Origin: COE1 sp036310845
GTDB lineage: Bacteria; Bacillota; Clostridia; Lachnospirales; Lachnospiraceae
Assembly (NCBI GenBank): GCA_036310845.1
Contig: JAXJRB010000058.1
Span: 58,354 to 122,353 of the forward strand
DNA: 64,000 bases
Reading direction: 5' to 3'
The notes under the pieces are model-generated. The model was not told where the DNA came from. It saw nothing but the letters and a program-made list of their open reading frames with translations, and searched no databases. Shown here in pieces: positions 35,715-43,761 of this stretch (position 1 is the first letter of the stretch; every line of letters starts with the position of its first letter). The translations under genes and the position numbers were made by a program.

Positions 35715-35776
35715 ATTGTGTGTGCCAGCGCACACTTTTACTACCACTACGTAGCAACAATTTCCTATTACATAAG
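35715..35776. repeat. Terminator-abutting repeat, partial copy (copy C)
   Basis: ATTGTGTGTGCCAGCGCACAC matches ATTGTGCGTGCCAGCACAC of the 13.8-kb copy. ACTACG, AGCAACAATTTCCTA and ATAAGAAA then match its tail, but the CAAGAATTT hairpin is missing. It touches the terminator at 35778 and lies in the 221-nt gap upstream of miaB. Confidence 0.55.
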
Positions 35777-35777
35777 A

Positions 35778-35803
35778 AACCCTGTGGTACACTCCACAGG
35801 GTT
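35778..35803 (-). terminator. Terminator of the secreted-protein gene
   Basis: AACCCTGTGG (35778-35787) and CCACAGGGTT (35794-35803) pair perfectly. The T tract on the minus strand is short (TTTCTTAT). Confidence 0.8.
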
Positions 35804-35813
35804 AATCCGTACA

Positions 35814-36587
35814 TTATTTTATTTTCATAATATCCTTAAGAATACTATACATTCCATTTCTAGTAGCATCATCATTCACATACGAGTGAGGAATTGCTGT
35901 TGCATCTTTTTTATATGGAGAAGCATCTGTCGAGAAACATTTTATCTGCCCCCAACTAAACAAAGAGGTATCCTTAAAATATACTTCCCATATTTCATTC
36001 TTATTCCATGTATATTTACCTAATAATACATTATGCTTTTTCGAATAATAAAAGGTTAAAGGGTATTCGGAATAATATATCATTACCGATCTTCCATCAT
36101 GATAGGTATAAATCTCTTTACCACTCAAATCAAACAATTCCGGAATCCCATCACCAGTCACATCCAACAAACCAAACGAAGTACTGTAACTTTGCATTTG
36201 TTCTAACTGAATACGATATGCTTCTGCAAACTTCTCTAGATTTTCCAACGTTTTCTGCTTCTCTGTTTTCGCCGGCTCTAGCTGTCCTATCAGGTATGGA
36301 CCAGGAATATAATAGTTTCCATTTAAATCCACTTGATAAAAGCCATTATCTGTAATACCTGTTACAGTCACATTCACAAACCGTTCTAAATATACAACAA
36401 CACCCGAATACAAATCCGGTGCTGCAAAAACAGGAGTTCCAGATGTTGTATACATTTTTACATTAGTCGGCGTAACCGCTAATGCATGCGTCGTAACCGG
36501 CTTACAAGATCCTATTATACAGAAAAGTAATACCATACTGAGCATAATACTTCTTAACATGCACTTCCATGTTTTTTTCATATTCAT
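35814..36587 (-). CDS. Secreted protein with SH3-like and calcium-loop-like segments
   Basis: 257 aa. Residues 1-36 form a signal peptide with GSC, which could be a lipobox. Residues 40-100 (KMYTTSGTPVFAAPDLYSGV) resemble a bacterial SH3 domain of the kind used by cell-wall proteins. At about 142-155 the segment DVTGDGIPELFD looks like a dockerin/FG-GAP-type calcium loop. I recognise no full-length family. It would act at the cell surface. Flanked by proA and miaB without operon spacing. Confidence 0.65.
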   Translation of the reverse strand: MNMKKTWKCMLRSIMLSMVLLFCIIGSCKPVTTHALAVTPTNVKMYTTSGTPVFAAPDLYSGVVVYLERFVNVTVTGITDNGFYQVDLNGNYYIPGPYLIGQLEPAKTEKQKTLENLEKFAEAYRIQLEQMQSYSTSFGLLDVTGDGIPELFDLSGKEIYTYHDGRSVMIYYSEYPLTFYYSKKHNVLLGKYTWNKNEIWEVYFKDTSLFSWGQIKCFSTDASPYKKDATAIPHSYVNDDATRNGMYSILKDIMKIK

Positions 36588-36690
36588 TCCCCTTTTCCTC
36601 GTATAAATAATATATTTACATAATTGACCGCCTTAGTCATTCTATAATTATATTATACCGAGTAACTAGAAGAATTGTCAACGCATGGTA

Positions 36691-37983
36691 CTATTTTTCT
36701 AAGTTCTTGAAATGAAACTCCTTTTTCCCGGTTGCATAATCATCCACAATCTGTCCTGCTCCAAACAGCTTATACTTATAGGTCACAAGTCCTTCCAGTC
36801 CTACCGGACCTCTTGCATGAATCTTTCCAGTACTAATACCAACCTCTGCACCAAAACCATAACGGAATCCATCCGCAAAGCGTGTTGAGCAGTTCTGATA
36901 TACACCAGCCGAGTCTACCATTCGCATAAAATAATCCGCTGCCTCTTTATCCTCTGTCAAAATACAATCTGTATGATGAGAACCATACTTATTGATATGA
37001 TATACGGCTTCTTCCATATCAGATACTGTTTTTGCAGAAATAATCAAATCAAGATACTCCGTTGCAAAATCCTCATCCGTTGCAAGAATGGTACTATATT
37101 TATCAGCAATATCGCTTGTTGCACGAAGTTCTATCTGCTTTTCTTTAAACGCTTCCTGCAATGCCGGAATAAGCTTATCTACAGCATCTTTATGTACAAG
37201 CAAGGTTTCTACCGCATTACAAGCCGCTGTGTACTGTGTCTTCGCATCGACTATAATTGGAATTGCCTTTTCTAAATCAAAATCTTTATCAACATAAATG
37301 TGACAGATACCATCTGCGTGTCCCATAACCGGAATCTTGGTATTATTCATAATATACTGTACAAAAGAATTGGAACCTCTTGGTATCAATAAATCTACGG
37401 ACTCATGACACGCCAATAATTCAGCAATCTCATCGCGAAGTTCTGCTTGGAACAGACATCCTTCTGGTAACCCATTTTCAAGTGCAGTCTTGTAAATCAC
37501 ATCAAACAAAAGCTTATTCGTGTATTTTGTTTCACTACCGCCTTTAAGAATAGCACAATTACCACTCTTAATGCACAAAGAAGCAATCTGTACCAACGCA
37601 TCTGGTCTTGCTTCAAAGATGACCCCAATAACACCTATTGGACAACTTTCTCTTACCAATACGAGATTCTCATCCAGTTCACGCTTTAGCTGCACCTGAG
37701 ACAATGGATCAGCAAGTGTAATCAAGTTTTGGATACCCTTTACTGAATCCTGTAACTTCTGTTCTGTAAATTTTAATCTTTTTACAACTGCTGCCGGCAC
37801 TTCATTCTTCTCTGCTTCCTCTAAGTCTTTTGCATTTTCCGCAAAAATCTGTTCCTTATTTGCAAGTAACGCTTCTGCAATCGCTTCTAAAGCTTTATTT
37901 CTTGTCTCAATTAATGTGGCTGCCATCTTTGGGCTGTCTATTTTCATAGAAGCAGCTTTTTCTTTTACTGTCATTACACTCAC
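36691..37983 (-). CDS. proA: Gamma-glutamyl phosphate reductase
   Basis: 430 aa. An aldehyde-dehydrogenase fold with catalytic Cys255 (QYTAACNAVET). Family signatures include IGVIFEARPDALVQI and GHADGICHIYVD. It reduces gamma-glutamyl phosphate to the semialdehyde with NADPH, step two of proline synthesis. It is the last gene of a unit led by proB and starts 11 nt after the cyclo-ligase gene. Confidence 0.97.
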   Translation of the reverse strand: MSVMTVKEKAASMKIDSPKMAATLIETRNKALEAIAEALLANKEQIFAENAKDLEEAEKNEVPAAVVKRLKFTEQKLQDSVKGIQNLITLADPLSQVQLKRELDENLVLVRESCPIGVIGVIFEARPDALVQIASLCIKSGNCAILKGGSETKYTNKLLFDVIYKTALENGLPEGCLFQAELRDEIAELLACHESVDLLIPRGSNSFVQYIMNNTKIPVMGHADGICHIYVDKDFDLEKAIPIIVDAKTQYTAACNAVETLLVHKDAVDKLIPALQEAFKEKQIELRATSDIADKYSTILATDEDFATEYLDLIISAKTVSDMEEAVYHINKYGSHHTDCILTEDKEAADYFMRMVDSAGVYQNCSTRFADGFRYGFGAEVGISTGKIHARGPVGLEGLVTYKYKLFGAGQIVDDYATGKKEFHFKNLEK

Positions 37984-37994
37984 CTTTACCTTTT

Positions 37995-38573
37995 CTATAC
38001 TCTAAGAAATGAATACTGTATTTCTTCTGTTATAATTTTATCCATCTTTATGTCATGTTCATCATGAGGAATTTCTTCTACAAGCTGACCGGAAAAACAT
38101 AATCCGATTACTGTCATCTGTCGTTTATCCTTCAAAAATCTGTCGTAAAAGCCTTTTCCATATCCTACACGATAGCCATTTGCATCAAACGCAACTCCTG
38201 GAACAATAACCAAAGTATCCTCACTGCGCTCAAAACGATACAAATAACGTTCATTCACAACAGGTTCTTTTATCCCTTTATATCCACTTTCTAACTGTTT
38301 TATCGATACTACTTGATAAAACTCCATTGTCCCATTGTCATTGGATTTAGGAAAAAAAACTTTTTTCTTACGCAAAACAGCATCTTCAAAAATCTCTCTC
38401 GTCATAACCTCATGACGATAATCAGCATAGAGTAAAACATTATCTGCCTCTTCATATTCCAGTGTTTTTAATACCTTTTGCGCAATCAAACTACTCTTTT
38501 GCAAAACATCATGGCTACTCATCTGATTTCTGATTTGTATGGTTCGTTTTCTTATCTGCTCTTTTGTCTCCAT
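37995..38573 (-). CDS. 5-formyltetrahydrofolate cyclo-ligase
   Basis: 192 aa from the ATG at 38573 (GGGAG 9 nt upstream; the frame extends to a TTG at 38591). The signature GYGKGFYDRFL binds substrate, and the N-terminal KEQIRKRTIQIRNQM is a typical start. The enzyme converts 5-formyl-THF to 5,10-methenyl-THF with ATP. It lies between a UPF0291 gene and proA. Confidence 0.92.
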   Translation of the reverse strand: METKEQIRKRTIQIRNQMSSHDVLQKSSLIAQKVLKTLEYEEADNVLLYADYRHEVMTREIFEDAVLRKKKVFFPKSNDNGTMEFYQVVSIKQLESGYKGIKEPVVNERYLYRFERSEDTLVIVPGVAFDANGYRVGYGKGFYDRFLKDKRQMTVIGLCFSGQLVEEIPHDEHDIKMDKIITEEIQYSFLRV

Positions 38574-38595
38574 AGACTGAATCTCCCGCAAAGCA

Positions 38596-38820
38596 TTAAT
38601 GTGTTTTCTTATTTCCGAACTTTTCTCCCAAATTCACTAATGTTCCATCTGGATTTTGAATGGTCACACTATCTAATTGTGCTCTTAAATTACCACGCAC
38701 ACTTGCAATATATTCTGCTCTAAGCTTTGCCTGCTCCGTTTTTTCTTCTTCTGTCAATCCCTCTGCCTGTGATTTATGATATAATTCATTAATTCTAGTA
38801 ATTCTTTCATCCATGTTCAT
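38596..38820 (-). CDS. UPF0291 (DUF896, YnzC-like) small protein
   Basis: 74 aa from the ATG at 38820 (a second ATG is two codons on; the frame also opens at GTG 38835). The pattern ITRINELYHKSQAEGLTEEE and LRAEYIASVRGNLRAQL is that of UPF0291, short two-helix proteins of Firmicutes without a firm function. The Bacillus member YnzC sits near SOS genes; here it is inserted in the proline operon, 22 nt before the cyclo-ligase gene. Confidence 0.88.
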   Translation of the reverse strand: MNMDERITRINELYHKSQAEGLTEEEKTEQAKLRAEYIASVRGNLRAQLDSVTIQNPDGTLVNLGEKFGNKKTH

Positions 38821-38871
38821 ATCCGTTTTCCTCACTAATTCTATTTTTCTATAAATTCATATATATGGGTA

Positions 38872-38965
38872 AACTCGAAAATCTTTCAGATTTTCGAGTT
38901 CATTGAACAAGTTCAATGCAAATATTCCATAATACTCTTTAGAATGCAAGCATTCACAGAGTATT
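38872..38965. repeat. Three adjacent hairpins after proB
   Basis: Hairpin 1 is AACTCGAAAATCT (38872-38884) with its complement at 38888-38900. Hairpin 2 is CATTGAAC (38901-38908) with GTTCAATG at 38911-38918. Hairpin 3 is AATACTCT (38931-38938) with AGAGTATT at 38958-38965, and has an inner GAATG/CATTC stem. On the minus strand they lie between proB and the UPF0291 gene. There is no clear T run. Confidence 0.75.
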
Positions 38966-38988
38966 ATTAATCATTTTCGCTGCTCTCA

Positions 38989-39858
38989 TTATTTATGTAA
39001 GTTGTCAACAAATTCTGCGAAATCAAATGCATCATTTCTATTTTCCTTAAAAAGAGTACCGTAACTTCTACCTTCTAAAATTCTATGAATCACACGTACA
39101 TCCTTACCATTAGCAATTACCATATCAGCACCTGAATAAGTCGCAATCTTAGCCGCAGTTAGTTTTGTTTCCATACCTCCTGTTCCACTATCACTACCTG
39201 TCGTTCCTTTTCCCATGCTTATTAATTCGTCCGTAAGACATTCCACCATGTCAATAAACTCAGCATCAGGATTCTTTCTAGGATCATCTGTATACAAGCC
39301 GTTAATGTCTGACAGTAAAATCAATAAATCTGCCCCTGTCAAAGCCGTAACAATAGCAGAAAGTGTATCATTATCACCAATAACCTCATCCAACTCAAAA
39401 GTAGAAATCGTGTCATTCTCATTTACAATCGGAATAACACCCATTTCAAGTAAAGTGTTAAAGGTATTCTGTGCATTATTGCGATTCATTTCATCAACAA
39501 CGGTATTTCTAGTCATAAGAATCTGTGCCGCCTGATGACTATACTCTGAAAAAATTCTCTGATATGTCATCATGAGTCTCGCCTGTCCAATAGCAGCACA
39601 AGCCTGTTTCTCAGAAATAGTAGTTGTTTTTTTCAGATTTACAGCCTTTCTACCACAAGCAACAGCACCCGAGGTTACCAGAATAACGTCCTTTCCCATA
39701 TTTCTGATATTACAAAGCTCTCTGACAAGAATATCCATCTTTATATAATCAAGATCTCCTGTTTCCGGATGCTGTAGAGAAGAAGACCCTATCTTAACTA
39801 CTATTCGTTTCTTATCCTTTAATCTCTCACGTATCTCACTCACTGTTTCTACCTCCAA
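38989..39858 (-). CDS. proB: Glutamate 5-kinase (short form)
   Basis: 289 aa. The amino-acid kinase fold shows VVKIGSSSLQ, VTSGAVACG, NENDTIS and the ATP-site segment GTGGMETKLTAAKIA. It phosphorylates glutamate to start proline synthesis. It ends after the kinase domain with no C-terminal PUA domain, unlike the 367-aa E. coli enzyme; short forms are known in Firmicutes. proB leads the unit to proA. Confidence 0.95.
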   Translation of the reverse strand: MEVETVSEIRERLKDKKRIVVKIGSSSLQHPETGDLDYIKMDILVRELCNIRNMGKDVILVTSGAVACGRKAVNLKKTTTISEKQACAAIGQARLMMTYQRIFSEYSHQAAQILMTRNTVVDEMNRNNAQNTFNTLLEMGVIPIVNENDTISTFELDEVIGDNDTLSAIVTALTGADLLILLSDINGLYTDDPRKNPDAEFIDMVECLTDELISMGKGTTGSDSGTGGMETKLTAAKIATYSGADMVIANGKDVRVIHRILEGRSYGTLFKENRNDAFDFAEFVDNLHK

Positions 39859-39931
39859 AAGGTTCGATAATAATATTTCACATTGTAAAACATTTTCTTT
39901 TCGTTGTCTAGTATAACGTTTCTAACGCAGT

Positions 39932-39955
39932 AACGCATTACTCCTGTAAAGCGTT
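39932..39955 (-). terminator. Hairpin at the end of the COG2509 flavoprotein gene
   Basis: AACGCATTAC (39932-39941) pairs with GTAAAGCGTT (39946-39955) with one mismatch and a 4-nt loop, and overlaps the stop codon. There is no long T run. It may slow transcription or end it weakly before proB. Confidence 0.5.
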
Positions 39956-41588
39956 AAAATGGCGCGTATATTTCTGCAATTTTTTCTGCAACATAGATTC
40001 CATCCATGGCAGCAGACGTAATTCCACCTGCATAACCTGCACCTTCACCACAAGGATACAACCCTTTTAGTGCTGGACTTTGCAAATTTTCATCTCTATG
40101 AATTCGAACAGGCGAAGAAGTCCTACTCTCCACTCCCGCAAGAATTGCATCTCCTGCTGCAAATCCCGGAATCACCTTATCAAAATGCTTCACGCCTTCC
40201 ATAAAAGCCTGTTCACATTCTTGCGGAAGAAGTCCTCGCAAATTAGAATACGCATACGCTCCCTTAATACAAGGCGTATTGTACTTCGCATTCATCTCAG
40301 ACGCCTTATTTGTTACATAATCTTCAAAATACTGAATAGGAATTTTACCATTTCCAATTCTATATGCATGTTCTTCTAATTGTCTCTGAAAAGCTACACC
40401 AGCAAGCGGTCCATCAGAAGCATAATCCTCCGGAGTCACTTGCACAATAATTGCACTATTTGCATTTTGACTTCCACGGTCAGAATAACTCATACCATTC
40501 ACTGCAATCCTTCTATCTTCACTAGATGCATTTACAACATATCCCCCAGGACACATACAAAAAGAATAGACACCACGTCCAACACTTGTTTTAGCAGTTA
40601 ATTTGTATGGTGCTGCTGGGAGCTCTTCTCCATGCTCCTTTCCATACATCACTTCATTAATTAAACGTTGTGGATGCTCTACGCGCATACCAACAGCAAA
40701 CGATTTTGACTCCATCGGTAAATTAATTGCATCAAGGTATTCAAAGGTATCTCTTGCACTATGACCAATCGCAAGCACCACATGATTTGTTTTTATCTCC
40801 TCTTCGCCAATGACTACACCAGTCATTTTGTTATTTTCAACACAAAATCTTGTTACTTTACTTCCAAAACGTACTTCTCCACCATGACGAATAATTTCTT
40901 CGCGCATATATACTACTACTTTTTTCAAAATATCCGTACCGATATGAGGCTTGCTTTCATATAGAATTTCTTCCGGTGCACCTGCCTCTACAAAAATCCG
41001 AAGCACTTCCTTGTTACGCCCATACTTATCCTTAACCAAAGTATTTAGCTTTCCATCTGAAAAAGTTCCTGCACCACCCTCACCAAACTGCACATTTGAC
41101 TCCGGTTTTAAAGTGCCTCCAGTCCAGTATTCTTCTACATCCTTAGTTCGAGTCTCTACATCATAACCACGTTCCAAAATAATCGGTTTGTATCCATGCA
41201 TCGCCAACATATATCCACAAAACAAACCTGCCGGTCCCATTCCAATAATAACAGGACGTTCTGCGAGCTTTTGCATACCACTTTGAGGAAAATGATATTT
41301 TACTTGTTCAGAGATAACAACATTCGCATTTTTACATTTTTTTACTACTGCCTGTTCAGAAAGCTTATTCAGCTTCACCCCAACAGAATATACTTGAAAA
41401 ATTTGTGGTTTCTTTCTCGCATCAATGGAATGCTTTATAATTTCAACTGTTTCAATATCCGTTTCTTTTATTTTCAACTGTTTGGCAACCTTTTGTTTCA
41501 GAATATGTGGTTCATCCAACATATCTCGTACTGTCAATCGCTTGCCTTTCCATTTCATTTCTGATTTTAACTGATTAACTATAATCAT
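39954..41588 (-). CDS. FAD-dependent oxidoreductase (COG2509 family)
   Basis: 544 aa. An N-terminal region (1-95) precedes the FAD-binding GMGPAGLFCGYMLA (about 115-128). The motif FGEGGAGTFSDGKLNT and the later CMCPGGYV and GEGAGYAGGITSA are signatures of the COG2509 dehydrogenases. The substrate is unknown. Close to another flavoprotein gene upstream (54-nt gap). AAGGATGG precedes the ATG. Confidence 0.87.
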   Translation of the reverse strand: MIIVNQLKSEMKWKGKRLTVRDMLDEPHILKQKVAKQLKIKETDIETVEIIKHSIDARKKPQIFQVYSVGVKLNKLSEQAVVKKCKNANVVISEQVKYHFPQSGMQKLAERPVIIGMGPAGLFCGYMLAMHGYKPIILERGYDVETRTKDVEEYWTGGTLKPESNVQFGEGGAGTFSDGKLNTLVKDKYGRNKEVLRIFVEAGAPEEILYESKPHIGTDILKKVVVYMREEIIRHGGEVRFGSKVTRFCVENNKMTGVVIGEEEIKTNHVVLAIGHSARDTFEYLDAINLPMESKSFAVGMRVEHPQRLINEVMYGKEHGEELPAAPYKLTAKTSVGRGVYSFCMCPGGYVVNASSEDRRIAVNGMSYSDRGSQNANSAIIVQVTPEDYASDGPLAGVAFQRQLEEHAYRIGNGKIPIQYFEDYVTNKASEMNAKYNTPCIKGAYAYSNLRGLLPQECEQAFMEGVKHFDKVIPGFAAGDAILAGVESRTSSPVRIHRDENLQSPALKGLYPCGEGAGYAGGITSAAMDGIYVAEKIAEIYAPF

Positions 41589-41642
41589 ATGTAACCATCC
41601 TTATTCTATCTTTATACATTACTGTTAGCACAAACCATAACT

Positions 41643-42986
41643 CTATTCATTCATTACTGCACATTCTCCAGCAATCTTACCTGTTGTCCATGCCCATTGT
41701 AAATTATATCCACCACATATACCATCACAATCCAAAATCTCACCAGCAAAATATATATGAGGACATTTGAGCGATTCCATTGTGTCTCCAACCTCTTCCA
41801 GCGGAACTCCACCACTACATACCTGTGCACTATCATAAGAATTTGTTCCGGATACTACAACTTTAAAATTTTTGAGCAACTTAAAGCACGCCTCAAATTC
41901 CTCATCTGACAAACACCCGATAGTAGTATCCATATTCCACTTGTATCTCTGACAGATTAACATCGCAAGCTTTTTATTCACCAAGCCTCCAAAGAATTCT
42001 TCTACTGTCTTATGTGCAAAGCATTCTCTAGTTTTTATTAATTCATCCATATCCGTTTGGGATAAATAAGTCAAAAAATCTATCATTACAACAACAAAAT
42101 CTACTTTTGCTGCTCGAAGCCCTACTTGCTGTTCATATAACGCTCTAGATACAATTCTACTAAATTGAAAAACAGGAATACCAGAAATCCCATAATCAGT
42201 AAGCTGAAGCTCTCCTTCTTCCTTTGCTTGTTCTTCTCCGTCCACATATAAAGTAAGTTCCGCCTGTGCACGGACACCTGCCACCATTTTAAAATAGTCG
42301 CCCTCACACCTTAGTTGAACAAGCGCCGGTAAAGATTTAATTATACTATGTCCTAATTTCTTAGCCAATCTATAACCTGAACCATCAGACCCTGAAACTG
42401 CTGCTGCCTGTCCGCCAGTTGCTATAATCAAACGATCATAATGCAATGTGTGGTTTTTCGTTCCTATGACAACCATTTTGGGGACATTTTTTTTATTTCC
42501 ATTCCCTTTTTTCCCTTTTGTTTCTGGCGTCTTTTCCTTAATTGTAGTTTCCAACAAAAGCATTCCACCATTACTTTCCGGTATTACATCCAGCACCTCT
42601 GTATCTGTAAGAATCTTCACTCTACAATATCTTGCTTCTGCTACGAGAGCATCCAACACACTCACCGCTTGCTCCGAAACCGGATATACGCCTCCATCAC
42701 GTTTTTCTTTTGTATATAATCCTATCTGTTGGAAAAACATTCTAGTATCTTCTGCCGTGTATTTTTCTAATATATTATATATTCTATCAATATGATTTCC
42801 ATAATATTTAGAATATACATCACTCATATTGGTAAGATTACACTTTCCATTTCCTGTCATTAATATCTTCTTACCAACCCTATCCTTATGTTCGACTATG
42901 GTCACGCAAGCTCCTAGACGAGCCGCTGTAATAGCAGCCATTAACCCGCTTGCGCCACCTCCTATAATTACTATATTTTTTGACAT
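41643..42986 (-). CDS. HI0933-family flavoprotein (BaiN-like)
   Basis: 447 aa. The dinucleotide-binding IIGGGASGLMAAITAARLG is at the N-terminus. GNGKCNLTN follows, and ICGGYNLQWAWTTG is near the end; all are HI0933-family signatures. Members bind FAD; some have been assigned to bile-acid reduction (BaiN), but the function is not general. The two adjacent flavoproteins may be co-transcribed. Confidence 0.88.
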   Translation of the reverse strand: MSKNIVIIGGGASGLMAAITAARLGACVTIVEHKDRVGKKILMTGNGKCNLTNMSDVYSKYYGNHIDRIYNILEKYTAEDTRMFFQQIGLYTKEKRDGGVYPVSEQAVSVLDALVAEARYCRVKILTDTEVLDVIPESNGGMLLLETTIKEKTPETKGKKGNGNKKNVPKMVVIGTKNHTLHYDRLIIATGGQAAAVSGSDGSGYRLAKKLGHSIIKSLPALVQLRCEGDYFKMVAGVRAQAELTLYVDGEEQAKEEGELQLTDYGISGIPVFQFSRIVSRALYEQQVGLRAAKVDFVVVMIDFLTYLSQTDMDELIKTRECFAHKTVEEFFGGLVNKKLAMLICQRYKWNMDTTIGCLSDEEFEACFKLLKNFKVVVSGTNSYDSAQVCSGGVPLEEVGDTMESLKCPHIYFAGEILDCDGICGGYNLQWAWTTGKIAGECAVMNE

Positions 42987-43020
42987 ATTAACTAACCATG
43001 CCTTTCTCTTGACTTATACC

Positions 43021-43650
43021 CTAACTACTATAGGACTCCAAAAAATGATATACTTTTAGCTCGGAATCAATATATTTTCCTCTCAATACTTCCTGCTGTA
43101 CCACTTCGGGCAAATCATGCAACATCAAATCTGTTTCAAAATATATCGTTTCTTTATCTTGTTTGTATACACAGATTTTACCCTCTACTACCATTATATA
43201 ATAACCTATTTCTTCTACTGTTGTATCATAAATTCTAACAATTTTCACTTTTTCTCGAGAAAACAGTTCCAAGTGTTGCGATTGAAACCCTCTTTCTTTG
43301 TCTGTAAGACTTAATTGCTTACTATCTTCACATAACGTTTTCTCAAAATCTGCTCGTGTCATATCAATATATTTTGCCGGTATTCTCTCCTCTGAAATCA
43401 TCACTGTTCCATCTTTTTGATCTATATCCTCATAAATACAAATGGTATCACAAGTAGTTCGGATACTTTGGGAAGAAACGGATGCTTTATCCATAGAATC
43501 TGGTATCTCTGTTGCTATTTCTGAATTTTCCTCTAATAATTTATCAGGTAACTGTTCACGCCATATATAGCGTTTCCATATTATCAGAGCAATAAGCAAC
43601 ACCATTATTATTAATGTAAAAAATAAACCAATCTTATATCCTTTTTTCAT
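43021..43650 (-). CDS. Membrane-anchored protein with BofC-like C-terminal domain
   Basis: 209 aa. One N-terminal helix (about 5-24) is followed by an outside region. The last 65 residues (IGYYIMVVEGKICVY ... LESYSS) resemble the C-terminal domain of the sporulation protein BofC, which ends in a similar LEGYxS. In Bacillus, BofC restrains SpoIVB-dependent sigma-K activation in the forespore space. The match covers only the C-terminus, so the same role is not claimed. 34 nt upstream of the HI0933 gene. Confidence 0.6.
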   Translation of the reverse strand: MKKGYKIGLFFTLIIMVLLIALIIWKRYIWREQLPDKLLEENSEIATEIPDSMDKASVSSQSIRTTCDTICIYEDIDQKDGTVMISEERIPAKYIDMTRADFEKTLCEDSKQLSLTDKERGFQSQHLELFSREKVKIVRIYDTTVEEIGYYIMVVEGKICVYKQDKETIYFETDLMLHDLPEVVQQEVLRGKYIDSELKVYHFLESYSS

Positions 43651-43761
43651 CTTCGCCTCCGTCTTTTAAACATGACATTTTAGGATATAGTATCGGCTTA
43701 TTTTCTGTTATTTATTCTTTTTACATTATTCTATATAACTCCTAGAATAACTACTTTTCAT

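Noticed and set aside
39859..39953. Proline T-box upstream of proB
   Set aside because: The gap is about 95 nt and has no TGGNACCGCG-like antiterminator motif; the hairpin belongs to the upstream flavoprotein gene.
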